DNA of 64,000 nucleotides from Bifidobacterium vansinderenii (lineage in GTDB: Bacteria > Actinomycetota > Actinomycetes > Actinomycetales > Bifidobacteriaceae), in NCBI RefSeq assembly GCF_002234915.1, contig NZ_NEWD01000038.1:124001-188000 (forward strand), given 5' to 3'. The notes under the pieces were generated by a model, which saw nothing but the letters and a program-made list of their open reading frames with translations, made no database searches and was not told where the DNA came from. Position numbers and translations under genes: made by a program. Of this stretch, positions 44,901 through 52,691 are shown piece by piece. Within the stretch, counting starts at the first letter, position 1. Every line of letters begins with the position of its first letter.

Positions 44901-46628
44901 GAGTATGTCGAACGGCTCAGCCAGGAATGCAGGGCCGTTGCTTTGCCCATACGCGGGATCACCTACTGGGCCGCCCCCGACGACGCGCGTCGGTTGGACG
45001 AGAACCCCGACGATCTGATCCTGCGCTACGCCGGTACGCACGGCCCGTTCACCGTCGAAGCCATCGCCGAACGATTCGGGCTGCATGAAGGGCAGACCCG
45101 GGCCGAGCTCAACTACCTCGCCCGCGAAGGACGTCTGCTGCGCGGCGGTTTCGGGACGGATACGACAACGCGCTGGCTCCATCCGAAGGTGTTCCGCATC
45201 CTTCGCCGCCGGTCCCTTGACAAGGCGCGGGCGGCTGTGCGGCCGGTATCGGCCTTCGCATATCAGGCGTTTCTGGTGGATCGTCTGGGGCCGCAGTCGG
45301 TCGGCGGACAGCGATATGAGGGGGTTGACGGCCTGTTCGACGTCATCGGAATGCTGGAAGGCGTGGCGCTTCCGGCGGCCATGTGGGAGACGACGGTATT
45401 CCCGTCCCGTGTGCACGATTACCATGCCGGCATGCTCGACGACCTGCTGGCATCCGGCGACGTGTTCTGGGTGGGTTCCGCCGTCGGCGGTGCAGGAAGA
45501 GGCTCCGGCAGGACCATCGCCTGGTATGTTTCGGACTCGCCATTATCACAAGACAACGTGTTGAGCGGTAATGTTTCGGACGTACCCGAGGCTATGCGGT
45601 CCGGCGGCTCCTGGTATGCCCGCCAACTGAAGCCCGACGATGTTCCGGATTCGGTGTTCCTGACACGTATGAGAGCGCTGATGTGGAACGGCGGGATCAC
45701 CTGCAGTTCGTTCACGCCGGTTCGTCTGGCTCTCGGGGGGAAGAGGTCGCCGAACCGGAGAACGTCTCGCGGTCGGCGGTCCGTGGGAGCCGTCAGACGC
45801 GGTCTTTCGGAACGGTCACGACCGACCGTGCTGGATACCGAACTCGCCGGATTATGGTCGCTGACGTTTCCGTTGTCGAAGGATCACGGGGGCTTGCCCA
45901 GCGAATCGGATTCCGACGGCGACGCGATCGCCACGCGCCGGGTCGTGGACGTGACGGAGAGCCTGCTGGACCGGTACGGCGTGGTCAGTGCGCCACTGGT
46001 CGAAATGATCGGACTCGCCGGAGGATTTTCCGGAATCTATCCGGTGCTGCGCCGCATGGAGGACCGCGGCGACGTGATCCGAGGCATGTTCGTGGAAGGT
46101 TTCGGCGCCGCGCAGTTCGCTCGACGGGATGCCGTGGATGCCTTGCGCTCCGCGGCGGCTGACGCCGATGGATGCGGACGCGGGGCTGGTAATGAGTCTG
46201 TGTCCGTCATCGCGATGGATGCGCTTGATCCGGCCTGCCTGTTCGGCGCTGCGATCCCATGGCCCGATCCGGCTCCCATGCCCGACAACATGTCGATCGA
46301 CGTCGAATCGCATACGATACTGCGTCCGACGCGTCGTGAAGGGGCCGTGGTCGTGACATCGGCCGGCCGGGCAGTGCTGTATGCCACGCCGCGAAGCCAT
46401 CATCTGGTCGTATTCTCGGCAACCGGAACGACGGACACGGCGTATGACGACGATCTGCTGCGCCGCGCGTTCGGCGAACTGGCCTATGCGTTGCGTGATC
46501 GTTCCCGTTCGACGACGTTGTTCTGCGACGTCAACGGCATGCCTCTGACGCGGGGAAATCCGTTCTGGCAGATCATGCATGCCGCGGGATTCGCTCCCTC
46601 GCCGCAGGGGCTGAAGATCTATCCATGA
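41970..46628 (+). CDS. lhr: Large helicase Lhr (superfamily 2)
   Basis: This 1552-residue DNA repair helicase translocates 3' to 5'. Walker A APTGSGKT is at 46-53, the DEAH-box is DEIH (VIVDEIHALAGTKRG), motif III is GLSATV, and motifs V/VI occur in SSLELGIDMG and LQRAGRADHRV. A winged-helix and Lhr-core region follows, then a C-terminal extension of about 600 residues with further winged helices, as in the mycobacterial long form. I prefer ATG 41970 in a GGAGG-rich stretch; ATG 41940 adds ten residues without a Shine-Dalgarno. Confidence 0.93.
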   Translation: MNDPTCPDWLTPETRDWFTHAFGSPTVVQQQAWNAIHSGDNVLVTAPTGSGKTLAAFLSAIDTLIRQESEPGNAAVGASSSAASRRGVRILYISPLKALGADVAKNLRRPLDGIAERFEQAHGRAPRITVGMRSGDSTPKERRAIASHPPDILVTTPESLYLLLTSKARRILTTVDTVIVDEIHALAGTKRGVHLTLSLERLVLLAGEFQRIGLSATVRPLDTAAEFLAGARDVSVIAPRDSPSFALRIINPADEMRDITVPSMSGDDDDHGSIWPRVERSILNDILAHRTTLVFVNSRGLCEKLTARLNDLYAERIHGLQPLRYRNRDHYDAVAGSSTMLVHGHAPDDIIAMAHHGSVSKERRHQVEADLKAGLLKCVVATSSLELGIDMGTVDLVIQISPPFSVSSALQRAGRADHRVNGISHAWFYPLTREQILITAATAEAMRDGHIESLTIPANPLDVLAQQTVAAAAMGQLDHDDWYRVVRRAAPYRHLDENAYDATIGMMSGQYSGEEFSVFRPALVWDRRTGAISARPGAQRLAVTCGGTIPDRGTYSVVLADESAGRGAKRVGELDEEMVYESRIGDVITLGTSTWRIREITHDRVIVTPAPGQTARLPFWHGDGPGRDADSGETIGRVTRELTAGLDHDSRFVGPILRRLRNDGLDEQGIDELSHLLAEQQAATGRIPDDRTLVIERCQDEDGDWRVIIHSPYGRRIHEPWAMGIDMRLREQYGYEGQTMAADDGIVLRVPDTSEALPWKSLIVFEPDELEQNVRRHIAETALFAARFRENAARSLFMPRMNPTRRVPLWQQRLRAAQLQTAASAIPGFPLILETARECLQDVYDMAALRRMMTALANGRIAVASAQTITPSPFARSLLFGYTGAYMYQYDVPQAERAAATLALDPELLAGLLGDDGAETSLPLDAQVIERTEAELQCLADDRRKHGMEGVADLLRLLGPLSVNDIAARLRDGQSAGEYVERLSQECRAVALPIRGITYWAAPDDARRLDENPDDLILRYAGTHGPFTVEAIAERFGLHEGQTRAELNYLAREGRLLRGGFGTDTTTRWLHPKVFRILRRRSLDKARAAVRPVSAFAYQAFLVDRLGPQSVGGQRYEGVDGLFDVIGMLEGVALPAAMWETTVFPSRVHDYHAGMLDDLLASGDVFWVGSAVGGAGRGSGRTIAWYVSDSPLSQDNVLSGNVSDVPEAMRSGGSWYARQLKPDDVPDSVFLTRMRALMWNGGITCSSFTPVRLALGGKRSPNRRTSRGRRSVGAVRRGLSERSRPTVLDTELAGLWSLTFPLSKDHGGLPSESDSDGDAIATRRVVDVTESLLDRYGVVSAPLVEMIGLAGGFSGIYPVLRRMEDRGDVIRGMFVEGFGAAQFARRDAVDALRSAAADADGCGRGAGNESVSVIAMDALDPACLFGAAIPWPDPAPMPDNMSIDVESHTILRPTRREGAVVVTSAGRAVLYATPRSHHLVVFSATGTTDTAYDDDLLRRAFGELAYALRDRSRSTTLFCDVNGMPLTRGNPFWQIMHAAGFAPSPQGLKIYP

Positions 46629-46662
46629 CTTCCGCCCCTGCGAATTATGGTCCCCGACGGAG

Positions 46663-49308
46663 TCAGGCGACGATGGCGATGGGGGAGTCCAGGTCCACTC
46701 CGGATCCGTCGCGGCGCATATCCGGCGACGGCAGCGCGACCGGAGCCCCGGATGCGGCCGAGGCGAACAGCGGCCACGCGCCCACTCGCGCGAGCAGCAG
46801 CGTATCCTGCCCCTTGAGGAAACGCTGGGATCTCACGCCGCCGGTGCCGCGTCCCTTGGTCGGGTACAGTTCCAAAGGCGTGATCTTCGCGCTGCCGTTC
46901 TCCGTACCCTCCAGCGCCTCGGAGTCGCCGGCGACCGTAAGCACCACGGCGCCCGAATACAGGACTTCGCCGCTTTCGGTTTCAGACTCCGTCCACGCAA
47001 GACGCCCGGCGGGAACGACCGCAAACGCGGCCACCTGGCAGCCCTCGGCGAGCCTGATACCAGCCATGCCGGCGGAATTGCGCCCCTGGGCGCGCACATT
47101 GCCCGCGTCGAAGGTCAGCAGAGAGGAATCCGTGGACACGAATACCAGACGATCCTCATCGGCTGCCGGAGCCGCGGCGAGTGCGACGTCGCCATCCTTG
47201 AGGTCGATGACGCTCCACGAATCCATTGTGGTGGGGGACTCCCGATTCCACCGCTTGATCACGCCGCCGCGCGTGCCGATCGCCAACGGACGGTCGTCAT
47301 CCAGCGCCACGGCGGCGATCACGTGCTCACCCGCGATCGGCTCGGTGCTTTCCGTCATCGTCAGCAGTTCGTCGGCGGCCACGCCTCCCGAAACGTTCGG
47401 CTCGGCGGTCGCGGGCAATGCCGGCAGATCCGACACATGCGCCAGCACGAAACGACCGGCCGAGGTCACCAGACCATAACGGGACGTGGTGGTGGTGCGG
47501 AACTCCGAAACGATCTCGTCGTTCGCGCCGCGGGCCGTATGCGGGCCACGTGCCGCCAGCGCGTCGAGCGCGCTTTCGCCGCTGCGGGCGATCAGCCCGG
47601 ATGCGGAAAGCAGCACGGAGCAGGGCTCCTCGCTGATCGTCAGCGAAGCGACGCCGTGCTGGGCTGCCTGGGCAGCCTGTTGCGCCGCCTGAGTCGCGCG
47701 TGCCATACCCTTGGCTCCGTTGATGGCGGCCTCGGTATCGGCGGCATGCCCGGCGGAGAGCGTTGCGGCCTCGCTGTGCACGGGGGAGAGTTCGCCACTG
47801 GGTGCGGCATCCAGCAGCACCGTGCGTCGGGGAGTACCCCACTTGGCTACGGCCTGGTCCATCTCATCGGTCACCACACGATCCAGTCGCTCATCGGAGC
47901 CGAGGATCTCGTCAAGTTCTTCGATGCGGCGGCGGAGGTCATCACGTTCCGCCTCCAGTTCGATACGGCTCATGCGGGTCAGTCGGCGCAGACGCAGATC
48001 AAGGATGTACTGCGCCTGAATGTCGTCGAGCTCGAACACCGCCATCAGACGGGTCTTGGCGGCATCGGCGTCCTCGGATCCTCGGATCACCTGAATGACC
48101 TCGTCGATGTCGATCAGGGCCAGCAGCAGGCCCTCCACCAGATGCAGGCGCTCCTCGGCCTTGCGCTTGCGATAGGCGCTGCGGCGGCGGACCACGGAAC
48201 GTCGATGGTCGATCCACACCTGCAGCAGCTCCCTGAGCCCCATGGTGTGCGGTCGGCCGTCGACAAGCGCCACATTGTTGATCGTGAACGAATCCTGCAG
48301 CGGAGTGTGCTTGAACAGCTGGGCGAGCACGGCCTCCGGATTGAAGCCGGTCTTCACCTCGATCACCAGACGCGTGCCGTTGTGCCGGTCGGTCAGATCG
48401 ATGGCACCGGTGATGCCCTCGAGCTTCTTGCTCTTCACCCCTTCGGAGATGCGTTCCAGCACCTTCTCCGGCCCCACCATGAACGGCAGCTCGGTCACCA
48501 CAATGCCCTTCTTGCGCGCCGTGATGTTCTCCACATGCGTCACCGAGCGCGTGACGAACGATCCTCGACCGTTCTCATACGCCTCGCGAATGCCGTCACG
48601 GCCGATGATGATGCCTCCGCCCGGCAGATCCGGGCCGGGAACATACCGCATCAGATCGTCCACCGACGCGTCGGGATGCGCCATCAGATATTTGGCCGCG
48701 GCCACCACCTCGCCAAGGTTGTGGGTAACCATGTTCGTGGCCATGCCCACCGCGATGCCGGACGATCCGTTGACCAACAGGTTCGGAATGGCCGCCGGCA
48801 GCACCTCGGGCTCCTGCAGCTTGTTGTCGTAGTTCGGGCGGAATCCCACCGTATCCTCGTCGATGTCGGCGTTCATGCCCAACGCCGCGGGAGCCAGACG
48901 GGCCTCGGTGTATCGGGAGGCGGCCGGCCCGTCGTCGAGCGAACCGAAATTGCCGTGGCCGTCGACCAGAGGCAGTCGCATGGCGAACGGCTGGGCCAGA
49001 CGGACCATGGCCTCGTAGATCGCGGAGTCGCCATGCGGATGGAGCTTGCCCATCACCTCGCCCACCACACGGGCCGACTTCATATACGAACGGTCCGGAG
49101 TCAGGTTCATCTCGCCCATCTGATAGATGATGCGCCGCTGCACAGGCTTGAGACCATCACGCGCGTCCGGCAGCGCACGGGCGTAGATCACCGAATACGC
49201 GTATTCGAGGAACGAACGGCTCATCTCCTCGTTAAGTGGCGTATCGACGATGTTCTCCCGCACCGTGCGAGGATCGAACGACGGCTTGGTCTTGTGCTTC
49301 GTGGCCAA
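46663..49308 (-). CDS. parC: Type IIA topoisomerase A subunit (topoisomerase IV ParC, GyrA-like)
   Basis: This 881-residue DNA-cleaving subunit partners ParE. The catalytic tyrosine is Tyr133 (SRYTEARL). The quinolone-pocket residues are Ser95 and Glu99 in [11 protein letters not shown], the susceptible-type pattern. The C-terminal beta-pinwheel lacks an obvious QRRGGKG-type GyrA box, which supports ParC over GyrA. The start is TTG 49308, with AAGGAG 8 bases upstream; the frame's first ATG has no such signal. It converges on lhr and is divergent from the phosphodiesterase gene. Confidence 0.88.
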   Translation of the reverse strand: MATKHKTKPSFDPRTVRENIVDTPLNEEMSRSFLEYAYSVIYARALPDARDGLKPVQRRIIYQMGEMNLTPDRSYMKSARVVGEVMGKLHPHGDSAIYEAMVRLAQPFAMRLPLVDGHGNFGSLDDGPAASRYTEARLAPAALGMNADIDEDTVGFRPNYDNKLQEPEVLPAAIPNLLVNGSSGIAVGMATNMVTHNLGEVVAAAKYLMAHPDASVDDLMRYVPGPDLPGGGIIIGRDGIREAYENGRGSFVTRSVTHVENITARKKGIVVTELPFMVGPEKVLERISEGVKSKKLEGITGAIDLTDRHNGTRLVIEVKTGFNPEAVLAQLFKHTPLQDSFTINNVALVDGRPHTMGLRELLQVWIDHRRSVVRRRSAYRKRKAEERLHLVEGLLLALIDIDEVIQVIRGSEDADAAKTRLMAVFELDDIQAQYILDLRLRRLTRMSRIELEAERDDLRRRIEELDEILGSDERLDRVVTDEMDQAVAKWGTPRRTVLLDAAPSGELSPVHSEAATLSAGHAADTEAAINGAKGMARATQAAQQAAQAAQHGVASLTISEEPCSVLLSASGLIARSGESALDALAARGPHTARGANDEIVSEFRTTTTSRYGLVTSAGRFVLAHVSDLPALPATAEPNVSGGVAADELLTMTESTEPIAGEHVIAAVALDDDRPLAIGTRGGVIKRWNRESPTTMDSWSVIDLKDGDVALAAAPAADEDRLVFVSTDSSLLTFDAGNVRAQGRNSAGMAGIRLAEGCQVAAFAVVPAGRLAWTESETESGEVLYSGAVVLTVAGDSEALEGTENGSAKITPLELYPTKGRGTGGVRSQRFLKGQDTLLLARVGAWPLFASAASGAPVALPSPDMRRDGSGVDLDSPIAIVA

Positions 49309-49378
49309 CGCTTGAACTCCTTTGCGAACGTGAATCAACCATCCATATTACGACGACTTGACGGGAAGCAGTGGTTCA

Positions 49379-50608
49379 ATGGAAGGCATGAGTGTGGAAG
49401 TGCCCGACCCGAATGAGCTGCTGAGGCTGCAGCCGACCGTACGATACGATGACCGAAACGATCAGGGTCGTGGAGGAATCCGACATCTGAGCACGGTGCT
49501 GCCGGCGATCAGTGCAGCCATCGGCTGCCCCATGCCGACACCGATTCATGCCGATCCGGGACTCGCCCGCGAACAACTCGGATTGCCCGAGGCCTCCAGC
49601 GCGGTCATCGTGCTGGTCGACGGTCTTGGCTTCTGGAATCTGGCCATGCGCCGCGGCCACGCCCCGTATTTGCGCTCGCTGCTCGACGACTCCGCCTGCT
49701 CGAGGCCGATCTCCACCTGCTATCCCAGTACCACGGTGGCCGCCATGAGCACGTTCGGCACGGGCACCTGTCCCGGCCTGACCGCCATGACCGGCTACAC
49801 CCAGTTGAATGTGCAGACCGACGCTATCTGCCAGCTCATCCAGTTCAAGGACGCTCCCGAACCGCAGGAGTTGCAACGCCAGCCGACGATCTTCGAGCGA
49901 CTGACGGCAGGGGGAGTGCGGGTCACCTCGTCCGGTCTGCCCAAGTTCGCCTCGTCGCCGCTCACCCAAGCGGCGTTCCGCGGCGCGGACTACATCTCCA
50001 ACGTTCTTCCCCGTGATCGTGTGCTTGCCGCGGCCAAGGCGGCGCGAACCCCCGGTCTGACCTATCTGTACATTCGCGACGCCGACAAGACCGGACACAA
50101 CTACGGGTGGGACTCCGACCGTTGGATCGGCGCGTTCGAACGCATCGATGCCCAGCTGGGACTGCTCAGCCGCAGTGTGCCCAAGGGGACGCTGATCGTC
50201 ATCACGGCCGATCACGGCATGATCTCCACGGATCCCGCTCAGCGCATCGACATCGCGCAGGAACCCGTGCTGGCCCGTGGCGTACGCACAGTGGGCGGGG
50301 AGCCCCGTGCGCTCATGCTGTATCTCGAACCGGGCCAGTCGGCGGACGAGGTGGCATCCCGCTGGCGTGAACGGCTCGGGGACTCCGCCTTGGTCCGTAC
50401 TCGTGAGGAGGCCGTGGCCGACGGCGTCTACGGACAGGTGGAGCCGCGCGTGCTGCCGATGATCGGCGACGTGCTGGTCAGCGCGGCGGGACGGACGACC
50501 ATCGTCGACTCGCGCATCCAGACCGACAAGGCGACCAGGCTGCCGTCCGTGCATGGTTCCCAGACGTCAGCGGAAATGGACATTCCTCTGTTGATCGACG
50601 TGGCCTGA
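49379..50608 (+). CDS. Alkaline-phosphatase-superfamily protein (type I phosphodiesterase/nucleotide pyrophosphatase)
   Basis: This 409-residue protein has the metal-dependent fold: VIVLVDGLGFWNL carries the first metal Asp, a nucleophile Thr is likely in YPSTTVAAMSTFGTG, and YIRDADKTGHNYGWDSD and VITADHGM supply the other metal ligands. No signal peptide is evident, so it is probably cytosolic. The substrate is unknown. ATG 49379 is preferred; TTG 49358 and ATG 49388 are alternatives. A homologue lies between parC and sepH in other Actinobacteria. Confidence 0.85.
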   Translation: MEGMSVEVPDPNELLRLQPTVRYDDRNDQGRGGIRHLSTVLPAISAAIGCPMPTPIHADPGLAREQLGLPEASSAVIVLVDGLGFWNLAMRRGHAPYLRSLLDDSACSRPISTCYPSTTVAAMSTFGTGTCPGLTAMTGYTQLNVQTDAICQLIQFKDAPEPQELQRQPTIFERLTAGGVRVTSSGLPKFASSPLTQAAFRGADYISNVLPRDRVLAAAKAARTPGLTYLYIRDADKTGHNYGWDSDRWIGAFERIDAQLGLLSRSVPKGTLIVITADHGMISTDPAQRIDIAQEPVLARGVRTVGGEPRALMLYLEPGQSADEVASRWRERLGDSALVRTREEAVADGVYGQVEPRVLPMIGDVLVSAAGRTTIVDSRIQTDKATRLPSVHGSQTSAEMDIPLLIDVA

Positions 50609-50637
50609 CTCCTCTGCCGGAGGAGTCTTCCGCGCCG

Positions 50638-51681
50638 TTATTCACCGAACAGGATCTCATCCCAACTAGGCACCGCGGAACGTCGGCTCTTGCGACGCGG
50701 TTTGGCCGGTGCCGCTTCGTCTCCGGAGTGGCCATCGCCCTGCGCGTTGGACACCAGAGGGGAGACCTTGTCGCCGTCGCCGTTCTTGTCGGTGTCGGTC
50801 TGCGCCGATTCCTCAGTCCGGGCGTTTCGTCCGTCCTTGCCGGTCTTGTCTCCGTACAGCCAGTCGCCGGTGGTCTTCGTGCCGTCGGCTTTTCGATCTC
50901 CCGCGCCGTCGTCATGACCGTCCGGTGTCGTGATCGTCGAGGATGACGGTACGGGGGAGTCCGGCGACTCGCCTGCCGGCAGGGGAGAATCGCCGTGGCT
51001 GTCCGAAATGTGGACATCGTTTACTGAATTCTTGTCATTCTGGGAACGGTCGAAAACGGAATGGGAGTCGTCCGGTTCTCCGCCGTTCGGCTCGAAGCGC
51101 TTCGCCTTCAGCAGCATGCCCGCCGTCGTATTCATGGGCGTGACCGAATTGTCACGCATGTCCCACGCCCACTCTGCCTTGATCAGACGCCCCGCGGTCT
51201 CGAACGACGCATGGATACGCCATGGTTCACGGGTGTGGCGGGTGGCCGACCAGCGAACCGTGTCCATGGGAATATGGGCCGCGCGCAGCGATGCCTCCAC
51301 CACGTCAAGCACGCTGCGACTACGTGACGTGGTGGAGGCGGGAGCGGAGAAGAACTGGTTGATGGCGTACTTCTTCTCCGTCTCCACCGGCTGGGCGAAA
51401 CGCCGCACCAGCACTTCGCTTACGGAATAGTTCTTCGCCACCTCGCTGGGGCTGGCGCCGGCGCGGATCATCGACTGGATCATGGAGATGGGGATCGTGG
51501 CGCTGGATTGCGGATCCGGCGCATCGCCACGCTCCACCCGGATCTGCTTGCTGGCGAGAATGCCTTGTTCGAGACGGTCGTCGATACGCACGAGGAAGGA
51601 ATGACCGTCCATGGAAAAGACCAGATCGCCGTTTTTATCGACACGTTCGAAATGCGCCACCTTGAGCGTTTCATTCGACAT
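50638..51681 (-). CDS. sepH: Septation protein SepH
   Basis: This 347-residue protein is the actinobacterial cell-division factor that stimulates FtsZ assembly. The N-terminal DUF3071 domain (1 to about 165) has the helix-turn-helix-like SPSEVAKNYSVSEVLVRRFA and ends with the WRIHASFETAGRLIKAEWAW segment. A long Asp/Ser/Gly-rich disordered linker (about 185-320) leads to the conserved C-terminal tail RRSAVPSWDEILFGE. I start at MSNETLK (51681) with AGGAAG upstream. It is divergent from the DUF4193 gene. Confidence 0.9.
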   Translation of the reverse strand: MSNETLKVAHFERVDKNGDLVFSMDGHSFLVRIDDRLEQGILASKQIRVERGDAPDPQSSATIPISMIQSMIRAGASPSEVAKNYSVSEVLVRRFAQPVETEKKYAINQFFSAPASTTSRSRSVLDVVEASLRAAHIPMDTVRWSATRHTREPWRIHASFETAGRLIKAEWAWDMRDNSVTPMNTTAGMLLKAKRFEPNGGEPDDSHSVFDRSQNDKNSVNDVHISDSHGDSPLPAGESPDSPVPSSSTITTPDGHDDGAGDRKADGTKTTGDWLYGDKTGKDGRNARTEESAQTDTDKNGDGDKVSPLVSNAQGDGHSGDEAAPAKPRRKSRRSAVPSWDEILFGE

Positions 51682-51764
51682 ACAGGCACCCGACTTCCTA
51701 CAAAGATCACTGATATATCTATTGTGCCCCACGTGTCGGAATTTTGCGGGTATTTGAAATCGTG

Positions 51765-51770
51765 TATCCT
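51765..51770 (+). promoter_or_regulatory. Probable -10 of DUF4193-dut
   Basis: TATCCT lies 50 bases before the DUF4193 ATG, with TTGCGG (51744-51749) as a weak -35 at 15 bp spacing. Confidence 0.4.
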
Positions 51771-51820
51771 ATGGCGCAGAACATGACGCCAATGTCTTTT
51801 GAATAGAAAGGAGTCCCATC

Positions 51821-52117
51821 ATGGCACAGGATTACGATACCCCCAGAAGCAAGGACGAGGACGAGGAGTCCATCGAGGCTCTGGGCAAGAGCTCGAGGCA
51901 GAATCAGGCCGGCGACATCGACGACGATGAGAACGCCATCGCCGAGGACTACGAGCTGCCCGGCGCCGATCTGAGCAACGAGGACTCGTCCGTGACCGTC
52001 ATCCCGATGCAGGGTGACGAGTTCGTCTGCTCCGAATGCTTCCTGGTCAAGCACCGCAGCCAGCTGGCCTACACCACCGACGATGGCGATCCCGTCTGCG
52101 AGGAGTGCGCCGGCTGA
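51821..52117 (+). CDS. DUF4193 zinc-ribbon protein
   Basis: This 98-residue acidic protein has two CxxC pairs near its C-terminus (CSEC and CEEC) that should bind zinc, and an Asp/Glu-rich N-terminal half (DEDEESIEALG). It matches DUF4193, found throughout Actinobacteria next to dut. The function is unknown; mycobacterial members sit in an essential sigma-factor-linked region. AAAGGAG precedes the ATG. dut starts one base after its stop. Confidence 0.9.
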   Translation: MAQDYDTPRSKDEDEESIEALGKSSRQNQAGDIDDDENAIAEDYELPGADLSNEDSSVTVIPMQGDEFVCSECFLVKHRSQLAYTTDDGDPVCEECAG

Positions 52118-52118
52118 C

Positions 52119-52592
52119 ATGACATACGACGAGACATACAACGGTCCCGAAAACGTGGAGGTGCTCGTCAAGTCACTGACCGGCGCCCCCGTCGATCTGC
52201 ACTATGCTCACGGCGGTGACGCCGGCGCCGACCTGCGGACCACGCAGCGGGTAGAACTCAAGCCGTTCGAACGCGCCTTGGTGCCCACAGGTGTGGCCAT
52301 GGCACTGCCCGCAGGATATGTGGGGCTCGTGCATCCCCGTTCCGGACTGGCGGTCAAGCAGGGCGTCACCGTGCTGAACGCGCCCGGAACGATCGACGCC
52401 GGATACCGTGGCGAGATCAAGGTCCCGCTGATCAACCTCGACCCCGAACACACCGTGGTCTTCGAGCCGGGGGACAGGATCGCCCAGCTGGTCATCCAGC
52501 GCTATGTCGAGGCGCGTTTCATCGAGGCCGAGCGACTTCCCGGATCCGATCGCGCCGGACGTGGATTCGGTTCCACGGGAATCAATTCCTGA
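52119..52592 (+). CDS. dut: dUTP diphosphatase
   Basis: This 157-residue enzyme hydrolyses dUTP to dUMP and pyrophosphate, keeping uracil out of DNA. All five trimeric dUTPase motifs are present: DAGADLRT, HPRSGLA, GTIDAGYRGEI, GDRIAQLVIQ and the C-terminal P-loop-like GRGFGSTG. The start is one base after the DUF4193 stop, so translation is coupled; the longer frame is the shifted reading of DUF4193. dUMP can also connect to the pyrimidine salvage genes at 6910. Confidence 0.95.
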   Translation: MTYDETYNGPENVEVLVKSLTGAPVDLHYAHGGDAGADLRTTQRVELKPFERALVPTGVAMALPAGYVGLVHPRSGLAVKQGVTVLNAPGTIDAGYRGEIKVPLINLDPEHTVVFEPGDRIAQLVIQRYVEARFIEAERLPGSDRAGRGFGSTGINS

Positions 52593-52599
52593 CGAATGC

Positions 52600-52622
52600 C
52601 GCGCCCCGCAAAACGGGGCGCG
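52600..52622 (+). terminator. GC hairpin after dut
   Basis: CGCGCCCCG pairs with CGGGGCGCG around a CAAAA loop, 8 bases after the dut stop. There is no T-tract. A -10 for rel (TACAAT, 52650-52655) lies just downstream. Confidence 0.5.
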
Positions 52623-52649
52623 AATGCGACGGTTAGCGGGGAAACTCAT

Positions 52650-52655
52650 TACAAT
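52650..52655 (+). promoter_or_regulatory. -10 element of rel
   Basis: TACAAT is 36 bases before the rel ATG, giving a leader of roughly 30 nt with GGAGAGGAG as ribosome site. The -35 is poor. Confidence 0.5.
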
Positions 52656-52691
52656 GGGCACCACCACAGCCGCGTAGGAGAGGAGAGCATT